Positions 8,992 through 18,467 of a DNA stretch of 64,000 nucleotides are shown piece by piece. The stretch is taken from positions 1 through 64,000 of the forward strand of contig NZ_LWHG01000001.1 of assembly GCF_001625445.1 (NCBI RefSeq). Direction: 5' to 3'. This DNA is from Haladaptatus sp. R4 (GTDB lineage: Archaea > Halobacteriota > Halobacteria > Halobacteriales > Haladaptataceae). Within the stretch, counting starts at the first letter, position 1. The number at the start of each line of letters is the position of its first letter. The position numbers and the translations under genes are program-made. The notes under the pieces were generated by a model. That model did no database searches and was not told the DNA's origin. It saw nothing but the letters and a program-made list of their open reading frames with translations.

Positions 8992-10322
8992 CGTTCGGTC
9001 CCCTCGCTTCCGAGCAATCCGACGCCGTCGAGCGCGGTCGATAACCGGTTCCATAGCTCCGCTTCCCCCCATCCCCATCCAAAGTTGCGAACCGCGTCGG
9101 TGGTTCCGAACTCCGCGACGGCCGCTTCGAACGTCCGTCGCTCTCGGACGGGGGAACTGGGTTCGGCGTCGTCGTGTGCTTCGATTGCCTCCTCGACGCG
9201 GGATGGGTTTTGCCGGGCGGTCGTCCATCCGCCCGTCGTCGCCGCGAGGAACGCGGCCAGTTCCGGTTCGCGTTCCGAGAGGGCCTGCTCGCTCGTCACG
9301 ATTGCTGGACCGGGGAGGGGAAACCGTTCCGCGACGGGAATCGACTCGACCGAGATTCCGTCGTCCCGTAGTTTCCGTGGGTCGGAAAACGACCCCGTGA
9401 CGGCGTCGACGGCTCCGGAAAGCAGCGCGGCACGCTCCTCGCCACGGAGGTCCACGATTTCCACGTCGTCCAGGACGCCCCCTTGCGAGAGGAACAACCG
9501 ACCGAGCAGCCCCGTCTCGGCGGTCGATGGCATCCCGATACGGAGGCCACGAAGCTGTTCGGCGCGCTCCAATGGACCGTCGAACGTCGTTCGCAGTCCG
9601 TAGATGGTCGTCATGGCGTGTTGGAACAGCAGGGCGACCGGGACGATTTTCTCGCCCTCCGCTCGCGCCCGAAGGACGGTCGCCGCGCCGCTGACCGCAA
9701 CGTCGGCAGCCTCCGAGACGATGTCGTCGAGTGCGGCCCGCGACCCGTCGTGAACGTCGAACCCAACCGACAGTCCCCATTTTTCGTACAGTCCCGTCTC
9801 GTCCGCGACGAACAGCGGCGCGTGGAGGCCGTTCGGCCGCCAGTTCAGCGCGAGCGAGACCGACGCGTTCGTGGCGTGTGAAATCGGTGCGTCCGGAACC
9901 GGCGAGTCTAACTCGGCGGTGGTGTTCGATTCTGGGCGGTTTGGGAACGCTCCCGCCCGTGCGAGCAACTCGCGGGCGTGCTCGTCGTACGCGGCGTCGA
10001 CCGTCTCCTCGACGCTTCCGGTCGCACGCCACCTCGTCTCCGGTCTACCGGGTGTCTCGTCCCGAACCGTGGTCGTCTCTATCAGTTCCCGTTCCGTCAG
10101 TTCGGCCAGTGCGTTTCGCACCGCCTTCCGATTCGACCCGGTTCCGATCCGAACGGCGAGCAGCGACGCTGGCTCCGTCGTGAACTCTTCCCTTCGGCAC
10201 AACAGATACGCCAGTACCGTCGCCGCCGGTTCCCCAATCCCGCACGCAAGTCTGTCGACGACCGATCGGTCGGCCTCCCCCAAGACCGGAAACTCCCGAA
10301 CCCGCATCCACAGAGCATGCAA
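8988..10322 (-). CDS. Fusion of a winged-helix domain with an NMT1/SsuA-type ligand-binding domain, no signal peptide
   Basis: The 444-residue protein begins with a roughly 110-residue winged helix (SVVDRLACG, LLAVRIGTGSNRKAVRNALAELTERELIET) and continues, after a linker, into a complete NMT1/THI5/SsuA-like periplasmic-type domain from about residue 150 (VSLALNWRPNGLHAPLFVAD). There is no signal peptide, so the binding domain faces the cytoplasm. Proteins of this build would act as one-component regulators that sense the transported compound or a product, as LysR-type proteins do with a different fold. It is coupled to the ATPase (ATGA overlap) and lies downstream of a tandem repeat (10363-10460). 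The start could also be the Met at 10307. Domains are seen; the regulatory role is inference. Confidence 0.8.
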   Translation of the reverse strand: MHALWMRVREFPVLGEADRSVVDRLACGIGEPAATVLAYLLCRREEFTTEPASLLAVRIGTGSNRKAVRNALAELTERELIETTTVRDETPGRPETRWRATGSVEETVDAAYDEHARELLARAGAFPNRPESNTTAELDSPVPDAPISHATNASVSLALNWRPNGLHAPLFVADETGLYEKWGLSVGFDVHDGSRAALDDIVSEAADVAVSGAATVLRARAEGEKIVPVALLFQHAMTTIYGLRTTFDGPLERAEQLRGLRIGMPSTAETGLLGRLFLSQGGVLDDVEIVDLRGEERAALLSGAVDAVTGSFSDPRKLRDDGISVESIPVAERFPLPGPAIVTSEQALSEREPELAAFLAATTGGWTTARQNPSRVEEAIEAHDDAEPSSPVRERRTFEAAVAEFGTTDAVRNFGWGWGEAELWNRLSTALDGVGLLGSEGTER

Positions 10323-10362
10323 TAACTGTGGGTAAAACTCTGTCCCCCGTTTCGGGGCTTCC

Positions 10363-10460
10363 GTCCGTTACTTTCGTCCGTTACTGTTTCCGCCCGTTAC
10401 CGTATCGTCCGCTACCGTACCATCCGTTACCGTACCATCCGTTACCGTACCGTCAGTTAC
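10363..10460. repeat. Imperfect tandem repeat, about 15-bp unit
   Basis: The 134-base gap between the kinase-like gene and the HTH/binding-protein fusion is filled with six to seven imperfect copies of a 15-bp unit, best seen as CCGTTACCGTACCAT. It reaches into the stop codon of the kinase-like gene. In a promoter-proximal position directly before a predicted regulator, it could be an array of binding sites, or simply slippage-prone DNA. Confidence 0.7.
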
Positions 10461-11398
10461 CGCTTCGCCTGTTCGGCCCGCTCGACCTCTTCCCGAATCT
10501 GCTCGGCGTAGAACTCCGTTTCGTACTCCGACAGTCCGTCCATGTCGAGCAGTGCCGCGACGATGTTGGCGAGCGTCTCCACCCGGTAGAGCGGTTCGTT
10601 CCGCTCGAAGGAATCGTCCACGTTTCGCCGTTCCCGATATCCGTCGTAGAACGTTTCCCGGACGTTCCAGTCGGCGTTCGGGTCGTGCATCCAGAAACAG
10701 TTGGCCGCTTTCGCGAGGGCTCTCTGTGCGTTGTTCGCAGTCGCGCGGTCGAAGTCGATGACTCCGGTCACCGCATCGTCCTCGAAGAGGACGTTGTCCG
10801 GCGAGTAGTCGTTGTGGCAGAAGACGGGGCGAAACGCCTCCGGAAGGGTTTCGCCGAACCGGTCGAACGCGTCCTCGACGTCCACTCCGGCCGTTTCCAA
10901 GCCCCCATTTCGCAGGCACGTCGAACTCTCAGCGACGTTATCCAGAACCCACTCCTGCAGCCCTTCCGCTTCGAAGCTCTCGACGGTCGGTTCCCGTCCC
11001 TCGAACCGGAGCCATCCCGCCTCGTCGAAGCGCTCGAACTCGTGTATCCTCGCCAGAACCCGCCCGGCGTTCCGGGTTCGTTCGGGTGAGATGTCCTTCT
11101 CACCCGTGGTTCCCTGGAGTTTCTCGACGATGGTGTACCCTCGGCCGTCGTCCGACGTGACCGTCTCCGTCACGACTTCGGGAATAGGGATGTCGGAACC
11201 GCGCAACGCGATGTAACAGTTGTATCCGCGGCGGAGGGAGTCGTCCCGTTCACCGTCCGAGTCGAACTGCAACACGTATCGTCCGGTCTCGCAACTCACG
11301 TCGTAGGTCTCGTGGAGCAATCCCTCGTCGACTCGCACGACGCTGAACGGCGTCTCCCCCACTTCCCGTTCCACTATCGAGACGATTTCGTCGTCCAT
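10457..11398 (-). CDS. Aminoglycoside/choline-kinase-like phosphotransferase
   Basis: The 313-residue protein has the APH-type kinase core: an N-terminal lobe with YVLQFDSDG (about 41-49) and, in the C-lobe, the catalytic loop FCHNDYSPDNVLF (HND at 195-197, Asn202) and the metal-binding DFD at 215-217. Such enzymes phosphorylate hydroxyl groups of small molecules such as choline, homoserine or aminoglycosides. It sits inside an NMT1-type ABC cluster, so it may phosphorylate the imported compound on entry, trapping it. That is inference from position only. The start chosen (MDDEIVSIVERE) avoids an AT-rich upstream extension that overlaps the promoter. Confidence 0.8.
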   Translation of the reverse strand: MDDEIVSIVEREVGETPFSVVRVDEGLLHETYDVSCETGRYVLQFDSDGERDDSLRRGYNCYIALRGSDIPIPEVVTETVTSDDGRGYTIVEKLQGTTGEKDISPERTRNAGRVLARIHEFERFDEAGWLRFEGREPTVESFEAEGLQEWVLDNVAESSTCLRNGGLETAGVDVEDAFDRFGETLPEAFRPVFCHNDYSPDNVLFEDDAVTGVIDFDRATANNAQRALAKAANCFWMHDPNADWNVRETFYDGYRERRNVDDSFERNEPLYRVETLANIVAALLDMDGLSEYETEFYAEQIREEVERAEQAKR

Positions 11399-11460
11399 CG
11401 AATCCACTGGTTGGTATTTGTGCAGGATGTGTATTACTATTTGAGGCCATCGACGTGATA

Positions 11461-13099
11461 TTACCACGAGACGTACCGTTGGAGCGCGCTCGCCACGGCG
11501 AACAACCCGCCGCCGAGCGCGAACAGGCAGACTGCCGCCGCGAACGTCAACGTTGGCGCGAAATCAGACATTCCCTGCAGGACGAGGACGCCGAATCCCC
11601 GTTCGGCGACGAACCACTCCGCGATGACGGTACCGACGACGGCCGTGACGACGGAGAGTTTGATTCCGGCGAACAGGGAGGGAACGGCGTTCCGAAGGCG
11701 GACGAACAGCAGTTCCCGATGGAGCGGCGCATCGACCGAGCGGAGCAGTGCCAGTTGTTCGTCGGGCGTCGCGGCGAGTCCGGCCGCCGCCCCGATGGTG
11801 ATCGGGAAGAACGTCGATGCCGCGATCATGACGACCGCCGCCTCGAAGGAGACGCCGAGCCAAACGAGCAGGAGCGGCGCGACCGCGACGTGCGGCACGA
11901 CGCGGAACCCGACCAGATACGGATACAGCACGCTTCCCAGTCCCGGGACGACGCGGATGCAGACGCCGAGCGCGAGCCGACCCCCGCACCCAAACACCAC
12001 CCCGCGAGCAGTTTCGTCCCGACGCGTACCCCGCGTGGAGGAACAACCCGGGCGATTCGATCAGCGTCCGGAGAACGGCGAGCGGCGGCGGGAGAAACAC
12101 CGAGGCGTTCGGGACGACGCGCGCGGCGATACTCCACACGACGAGGATTCCGACCAGCGCGACGAACGCACCGGCGATTTCCTCGCGTCCCGTTTCGACC
12201 ACCGTCCGTCCCGTGACGAACGCCTCGCCGAGCGAGTCGGTCCCGTCGCTCATCCTGACGCGACGTTCGGTCCGGACGACCACGCCGAAGAGGGCCAGCG
12301 CACCGACGGCGAGCACACCCAAATACGCGAACAGAAGCGGGGTTTGAAGCAGGCGTGCCGTCTCCAGCAGTTCGAAGCCGACACCCTTCGTCGCGGCGAG
12401 AAATTCGGCGATGAGGACGCCCTCGACGGCGAGCGGCGTGGCGATTTTCACCCCGGTGAACACCTCCGGAAGTGCGTACGGAAGTCGAACCGACAGCAGC
12501 AGTCTCCATTTCGGTGCATCAACGACTCGCCCGAGGTCGAGGTGGGTTTCTGGCACCGACCCGAGTCCGTCGAGCGTCGCCACCGTCATCGGGAAGAAGG
12601 TCAACAGTGCCACGATACCGACCCGAGTGGTGAGCGTCGCGCCGAAGGCGAGGACGAGGAGGGGTGCGAACACGACCAGCGGCACGATGCGAACCGCGAG
12701 AACCGTCGGGTACAGCACGGCGCGAAGTCGGCCGGAGAGCGCCATTACCGCCGCGAGCGTTATTCCGCCAGTCACGCCGACCAGCCATCCCAACAGGATT
12801 TCCGTCCCGGTGTAGACGACCTGCGGATACATCGACCCGGCGTGAGTGATAAACGCGACCCAGACAGCGCTCGGTGATGGAAGGAGGACGGTCGGTAGCG
12901 AAAGCGCGTCCACAGTGAACCGCCAGACGAGTACGACGAGCGCGACGCTACCCAACAGCGTCGCCATGGAGACGAGTCGGTTCGGGAGACGACCGAGGGT
13001 TCGTCCCCCGTTCGATTCGGATTCTCCGCTCGCGTTCGACTCGGATTCCGTGCCCGCGTTCGAATTCGTTTCTCCGTCGGCGCTCCGGGTGTAATCCAT
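11461..13099 (-). pseudogene. Fused double ABC permease (SsuC/TauC type), two frameshifts as sequenced
   Basis: The reading starts at MDYTRSADGE and gives one full SsuC-type permease (about residues 60-310, with EFLAATKGVGFELL as the coupling-loop region), then a second permease half (VVWSIAARVVPNASVFLPPP and onward) whose end (FFPITIGAAAGLAA, EWFVAERGFGVLVLQG) is in a different frame. Two separate losses of one base, near 12018-12020 and 11977-11978 (41 bases apart, both in G runs on the coding strand), account for the break. Between them the third frame reads TKLLAGWCLGAGVG, which fits the family. Repaired length is about 546 residues. Two permease domains in one chain is uncommon for this family, where homodimers are normal. 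Confidence 0.85.
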
Positions 13100-13103
13100 T
13101 CCG

Positions 13104-14164
13104 CTATCGGCCGCTCTCGACGTGCCCTTCGTACGACTCGATGTACTCGTACTTCGTGTCGAGGAAGTCGTTCGTCCACGCTGCCCGAACGCCGGTTTTC
13201 GGCACGACACCCGTCCGGAACAGCGCTTTGCTGACGGTGTTCCACGACTTCGGCCGTTGCCAGCCCCATCGTCCGTTATCGCCCGTGACGAGGTTGTTCG
13301 TCGTGTACTTGATTTTGAAGACGCCCATCTTCCGGGACTGTGCCAAACTCGGCTTGGCATCGACCATCACGTCCATCGCCCTCTTCGGGTTGTTGGCGGC
13401 CCACGCCCATCCCTTGGCGGTCGCACGCAGGAATCCCCGGACGGTCTTCGGATTCCGTTCGGCGAACTCCGGGCGCGAGATGACCGTCGACCGACGGTCG
13501 GCATGTAGTCCGCGAGTCGGATAGCGGACGCGTCGTACCCCTTCCGCCTGAGCGCGGTCGGCGAGTCGAAGATGGCGATGGCGGCGTCGGCGTTCCCCGA
13601 CAGCAACATCGGCGTCTGCTGTTCGGGTGCGACACCGAGGAAGTTCACGCTGTCGAGCACGCCCGCTCGTTTCAACACTGCTTTCGTCAACGTCGTCATC
13701 GGCGAGTCCTTCGGCGCGGCGAGCGTCTTCCCCTGCAACTGTTTCGGCTTTTCGAGTTTTCCACCGAACACCTTCTCGACGGTGTAGACGACGCCGTCGC
13801 TCCGTTGTTGGCTGGTTCCGTACGACCGCACCGGCAGTCCCTTGCTTCGTGCGGTGAGCACCGATGCGGCGTCACTGAGCCCGAACCCTTGGCGTCCCAA
13901 CCCGACCTGCTTGGCCGCGAAGGTGCCGCCCTGTCCGGGGACGAACTCCGTCACGGTCACGCCCTGTTCGTCGTAGAACCCCTTTCGCTTGGCGACGAAG
14001 TAGCCCGCCTGTGTCGAATTCGCGTTCCAGTTCAGCATGACGTCCACGGCGTTCGATTTCCGTGCCGCCCGACTCCCCTGTGCCGTTCCCACGAGGCCGA
14101 GACTCAGTCCGGCCGCCGCGACTTGCAGCGCTCGGCGCCGCCCCATGTTTTTCTCCCCCTTCAT
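13104..14164 (-). pseudogene. NMT1/SsuA-type ABC substrate-binding protein, frameshifted as sequenced
   Basis: The N-terminus (MGRRRALQVAAAGLSLG) is a Tat-type signal. The mature part has the NMT1/THI5 pattern VMLNWNANSTQAGYFVAKRKGFY and GLSDAASVLTARSKGLPV. The frame breaks near 13491: after DYMPTVG the family sequence STVISRPEFAERNPKTVRGF continues one base over and runs to the stop at 13104. A missing G in a GG run explains it. Repaired length is about 353 residues, the family norm. It precedes the double permease by 4 bases and so begins the transporter operon. Family members bind sulfonates, nitrate or thiamine pyrimidine precursors. The start may be at 14164 or at the Met of MGRRR (14146). 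Confidence 0.85.
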
Positions 14165-14532
14165 GCGAAGAGTGACAAACGACGGACATTCGGATAAAGA
14201 TTTCCCACTTCCTTTTTATATCGAACCGACATCACGATCGGACGTCTCGAATCAACCCGGTTCGTCGATGGTTTTCCAGCGACCGTGGATGGAACGGGGG
14301 GTGCGCGGGTGGTTCCGCCGTTACTTAAAAAGGATTCACGAAACCCTTCCCATCACCCGCGGTTGAAGTCCGGTTTTCGGGATACGGTCTCCGTTTTTGA
14401 CGTTGGTATTCCACGGCAGAGTTCGGATCTTACTGTCGAACATTGTGGTTTTCATCCAAGTATTAACAAATAACCAAGTGGATTTGTGTGGGTGGGACTG
14501 ACACAGAGGTCCCGGATGGGGGAGAAAACGAA
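14165..14532. other. Divergent intergenic region, no gene seen
   Basis: This 368-base gap separates the minus-strand NMT1-type operon from the plus-strand PQQ cluster. It has AT-rich promoter-like patches near 14195-14220 and 14455-14475 (ATTAACAAAT). No coding frame with haloarchaeal character is visible. Confidence 0.45.
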
Positions 14533-15441
14533 ATGACCAACTACGCACCGGAGATAGACGACGAGGAACGGCGACGGTTCTTACGAGTACTGGGGGTGAC
14601 CAGCGCCGCTGCCGTCGGGAGCGATCTCACACTCGACGGACTTCGCGGGATGCTACACGGGGATTCGGCCGAAGAGTTGTCCTCGATGGGACACGCGATT
14701 CGGGGGGACGTGACCGGCGAACTCGACGCCGACCTATTGGCGGGCGGCCTTTCGGGTCTCGCCACGCGGATGGGGAGGATCGAGGACGTTCGGGCGGCGG
14801 GAATTCCCGACCGAGACGAGCGCCTCTATCGGGAACTCGCCGCGCCAGCGTGGACGATCAACGACCACCTCGTGGACATCGGATTTTACGAAAGCGTCGA
14901 ATCACACCTTCCGGCGTTCACCGAGAACCACATCGAGAACGTCGCACACGAGTTGATACGTGCGGAACTACTGACGAACACGCTGTCGGACCTCGGGTTC
15001 AGCGAACGGGAGAAGACGGCACTCGTGATGAACGTGGCGAACAACACCGGTCGACTCGCGCTCTGGATGCCGACGAAGAACATCCCCGAGGGTGTCGAGT
15101 TCGACGTCGAACACGTCGCTCCGCTGCACCACCGTGCGGCGGAAGGGTCGCTGTTGTGGGTGGACGACATGGACACGCACCTCTGGCAGAACGAGGTCCT
15201 GTTGACCGACGACATTCTCGACGCGGCGATGTGGGACATTAAGGCGATGCTCGGCGGGTTCCACCTCTTGGGCACCGCCGCCCGGGGAGTGACTGATGGC
15301 TCGCTGACCGACAGCCAGTTGACCGCCGCGCTGACCGCGGGGACGGCGGCGATGATCGTCGGACAGGAGGATTTGACCAACGACGCGTTCCGCATCACCG
15401 ACGAGATGCGTGCACCGCACTCGTGGGAGGTCGAAGGATGA
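14533..15441 (+). CDS. Tat-signal protein of unknown function, coupled to a PQQ-type dehydrogenase
   Basis: The 302-residue acidic protein starts MTNYAPEIDDEERRRFLRVLG; ERRRFLRVLG followed by a short hydrophobic stretch looks like a Tat signal, although the hydrophobic core is weak (SAAAVGSDL). The rest is mostly alpha-helical with many conserved-looking Trp/His residues (WTINDHLVD, HLWQNEVLL, HLLGTAARG), and no family that I can name. Its stop overlaps the start of the PQQ-type propeller gene (ATGA at 15438-15441), so the two are made together. Because the propeller protein shows no signal of its own, this protein may be its export partner. That is inference. Confidence 0.65.
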   Translation: MTNYAPEIDDEERRRFLRVLGVTSAAAVGSDLTLDGLRGMLHGDSAEELSSMGHAIRGDVTGELDADLLAGGLSGLATRMGRIEDVRAAGIPDRDERLYRELAAPAWTINDHLVDIGFYESVESHLPAFTENHIENVAHELIRAELLTNTLSDLGFSEREKTALVMNVANNTGRLALWMPTKNIPEGVEFDVEHVAPLHHRAAEGSLLWVDDMDTHLWQNEVLLTDDILDAAMWDIKAMLGGFHLLGTAARGVTDGSLTDSQLTAALTAGTAAMIVGQEDLTNDAFRITDEMRAPHSWEVEG

Positions 15442-17148
15442 ACATCGAGAACGACGAGGCCGTGAAAGCGGCGAACGAACACGAACTCGAAGAAATAGAG
15501 GAGGGGTACAAGCTACAGGGAACGCCGAGCCAGTCGATAACGCAGCAGTACGCCGTCGACGAGATTCCCAAAAAACCGGTCACGCAGGAGATGTTGAACG
15601 AGACGACGACCGACCAAACCAGTTGGCTGACCTACGGCGGTGGGTACGAACAACAGCGCTACTCCTCGGCGAACGTCATCACGCCGGACAACGTGAAGAA
15701 CTTGGAGTTGGAGTATCTCGTCGAGACGGGCATCGCCGACAGCATGGAGGGAAGCCCCCTCATCGTGCCGGGTGACCCGCCCATCATGTACCAGACGAAC
15801 GGGCCGGATCACGGAAAGGCCATCAACGCCCGAACCGGCAAGGTGCTCTGGAGTTACACGTACGCGAACCCGGACGTCTCATCCTCTGTTGTGACACGAA
15901 CAACCGCGGCTTCGGGATTCTGGGCGACACCCTGTTCATGACGACGCTCGATTCGGGGGTCGTCGCGCTCGACCGATACACGGGCGAACAGAAGTGGTAC
16001 ACGTCCACCGGCAAGTGGCAGGACGGCTACTCCGCGACGTGGGCACCGACGCCGTACAACGGCATGGTCATCACGGGCAGCGCGGGCGGCGAGTACGGCG
16101 TCCGGGGGTTCGTCACCGCGCTCGACGCCAAATCGGGCAAACAGAAGTGGAAGACGGAGACGCGCCCGAAAGACCAGTGGGTCGGGGATAGCTGGAAGCA
16201 GGGGTCGACGACGACGTGGATGTCCCGAACCATCGACCGGCACAACGACGTGATTTTCTCGCCGGTCGGCAACCCCGGCCCGGACTTCGACGGCGCGGTC
16301 CGACCCGGACCGAATCGGTTCAGCGTCGGGACGTTGGCCCTCGACGCCAAATCCGGCAAGCCGAAGTGGAACTATCAGGAGAGCCCCCACGACACGTGGG
16401 ACTACGACTCCTCGTCGCCGAAGGTCCTCATCCGGGACCAGAAAGTGGACGGAAAGAAAAAGGACATCGTCGTCAGCCCCGGCAAGACGGGATGGGTGCA
16501 GACGCTCGACGCCACGAACGGCAAACTCCTGAAGCGGAGCGAACCGACGGTCCAGCACCTGAACACGTTCAAAGAGGTGCCACACGTCGGCGATCAAGGC
16601 ATCTCGTTCGTGCCCGGCGCGCAGGGTGGCAACGACTGGCAGCCGCCGTCCTACAGCCCGAAGACGGGACTCGTCTACATGAAACAGCAGAACACGCCCC
16701 AACAGATCTGGTGGCAACACCAGGAGTACAGCCCCGGTGGCGGCTACTTCGGCGGGCAGTTCCACGACTGGCCGGACGTGAACGAACCGGACGGCTGGAA
16801 CGGCAAGACGAGCGCCGTCGTCGCGGTGAACCCACGGACGGGAAAGCGCGTCTGGCGCGAGTGGATCGAGGACGACAGCTACCTGTGGGGCGGGTCGATG
16901 ACGACGGCGGGCGGGCTGACGTTCCTCGGCACGCAGAAGGGCAATTTCGTCGCCTACGACGGGAAGTCGGGCGACAGGCTGTGGCAGATGCAGTTGGCGC
17001 GCCCATCTGTTCCTCGCCGAGCGGCTGGTACGACCCGGGAACGAACAAACAGTACATCGCCGTGCAAGTCGGCGGGAGCGGGTGGCTCCGTCACGGCCGC
17101 CGTGGCAGCACGGTCGCCGTCTTCGCCATGAAGGGACAGGGGAAGTGA
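15438..17148 (+). pseudogene. PQQ-dependent alcohol-dehydrogenase-like beta-propeller, frameshifted as sequenced
   Basis: The sequence is an eight-bladed quinoprotein dehydrogenase with repeated blade ends of the form ALDxxxGKxxW (VALDRYTGEQKW, TALDAKSGKQKW, LALDAKSGKPKW, VNPRTGKRVW). The frame breaks near 15872-15880, where the next frame supplies LILCCDTNNRGFGILGDTLF. This matches the family's vicinal Cys-Cys plus NRG signature. It breaks again near 16996, where GAPICSSPSGWYDPGTNKQ continues in the third frame; both are single-base losses. A compensating shift may also exist near 17085-17110. Repaired length is about 570 residues, normal for PQQ methanol/ethanol dehydrogenases. No signal peptide is seen at the N-terminus. 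Substrate and true cofactor are unknown. Confidence 0.85.
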
Positions 17149-17153
17149 GTCGG

Positions 17154-18443
17154 ATGCGACCCACGCAGAACAACGCGAACGACACGAGAGCAATGAACGA
17201 ACACCGCGACAGGACAGCGAACTCGGTCTCACGTCGAACCGTCCTCAAACGAACCGCGGCGAGCGGGACGCTCGTCGGTCTCACCGGCACCCTCGCACAG
17301 GGCGGCGGCACGAAGATTCGACTCGGCGGAAAGGTGGCCGGATGGCAAGGGCAGGCTCCGAACTCGATCAAGGGGCAGAAGAACCCGACGCTGAAGCTCA
17401 AACCGGGCAAGAAGTACACCGTCGTGTGGAAGAACCTCGACGGCCAACCGCACGACTTCGTCATCCGGGACAAGAGCGGGAAGCAGTTGGTCAAGACGAA
17501 GATAATGAACAATCGCGGGAAGACCCAGTCGGTCACGTTCACCGCGTCGAAGAAGATGGCGACGTACCTCTGTACGGTCCACCCGACGACGATGAAGGGT
17601 CAGGTGAACACCGGCGGCGGAAACGGTGGCGGGGGCGGCGGGTCCCAAAGCACCACCAGCGCTTCGACGCAATCGGGGAACGACGGCAACTCGAAGAAAC
17701 CCGCCAAACAGATCAAACTCGGCGGGCAGTCCACGGGGTGGAAAGGCATTGCCCCGGAATCGATCAAGGGGAAACTGAACCCGACGTTGAACCTGAAGGC
17801 GGGCCAACCCTACGAAGTCATCTGGATCAACCTCGACGGCTTCGACCACAACTTCATCGCCATGAGCGGGGACGGCAACCCACAGACGGGGGACTACGGG
17901 AGCACCGTCGTTCGGTCGCCGCTGATGAACGTGCAGGGGCAGACTCAAACCGTGCGGTTCACCCCGAAGAAGGACACCAACGAGTACTACTGCGAGATTC
18001 ACCCCGTCGAGATGCGCGGTGCCATCAGCACGGGCGGCAATGGAACCACCCAGACGACCACGAACCAAACGACGCAGGGCAGTCCGTCGAAGACGTTCCA
18101 ACTCGGGTTCAAGGACGGCAAATGGATGGGCCAGTCCTCGGGCATCAAGGGCAAGGCCAACCCGACGCTGAACCTGCAGCAAGGGCAACGGTACGCCATC
18201 AAGTGGACGAACACGACCTCGTACTCGCGGGCCGCGAACCGACCGAACCTCGTGCTCACCACGAACTACCCGAACGGCCCGGCGCTATCCCGCTCGGACT
18301 TCCTGCTGAAGAAGGGAACGTCACAGACGGTGACGTTCACCGCGTCGAAGAAACTGTCCGCGTACTTCGCGGAGAACTACAGGAAGGCACACGGCAAAAT
18401 CGTCGTGAAGGGCGGCGGCGGTTCGACGACCACGACGATGTAG
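17154..18443 (+). CDS. Tat-exported protein with three cupredoxin domains
   Basis: The 429-residue protein carries a Tat signal (SRRTVLKRTAASGTLVGLTG), then three homologous cupredoxin domains of about 110 residues separated by Gly/Ser/Thr/Gln linkers. Domains 1 and 2 each keep type-1 copper ligands: His in QPHDFVI or FDHNFIA, and Cys-His-Met in YLCTVHPTTMKG or YYCEIHPVEMRG. Domain 3 has the same frame (NPTLNLQQGQRYAIKWTN) but AENYRKAHG at the ligand loop, so it has lost the Cys and Met and probably binds no copper. It lies 5 bases after the PQQ-type dehydrogenase and is a natural electron acceptor for it outside the cell. A start at 17193 is also possible. Confidence 0.85.
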   Translation: MRPTQNNANDTRAMNEHRDRTANSVSRRTVLKRTAASGTLVGLTGTLAQGGGTKIRLGGKVAGWQGQAPNSIKGQKNPTLKLKPGKKYTVVWKNLDGQPHDFVIRDKSGKQLVKTKIMNNRGKTQSVTFTASKKMATYLCTVHPTTMKGQVNTGGGNGGGGGGSQSTTSASTQSGNDGNSKKPAKQIKLGGQSTGWKGIAPESIKGKLNPTLNLKAGQPYEVIWINLDGFDHNFIAMSGDGNPQTGDYGSTVVRSPLMNVQGQTQTVRFTPKKDTNEYYCEIHPVEMRGAISTGGNGTTQTTTNQTTQGSPSKTFQLGFKDGKWMGQSSGIKGKANPTLNLQQGQRYAIKWTNTTSYSRAANRPNLVLTTNYPNGPALSRSDFLLKKGTSQTVTFTASKKLSAYFAENYRKAHGKIVVKGGGGSTTTTM

Positions 18444-18467
18444 TTCCGGTCGACGCCGTTCGTCGGC

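Noticed and set aside
9085-9603. Serine-rich plus-strand frames opposite the HTH/binding-protein fusion
   Set aside because: They are antisense to a supported gene; the Ser/Arg bias is a reading-frame artefact.
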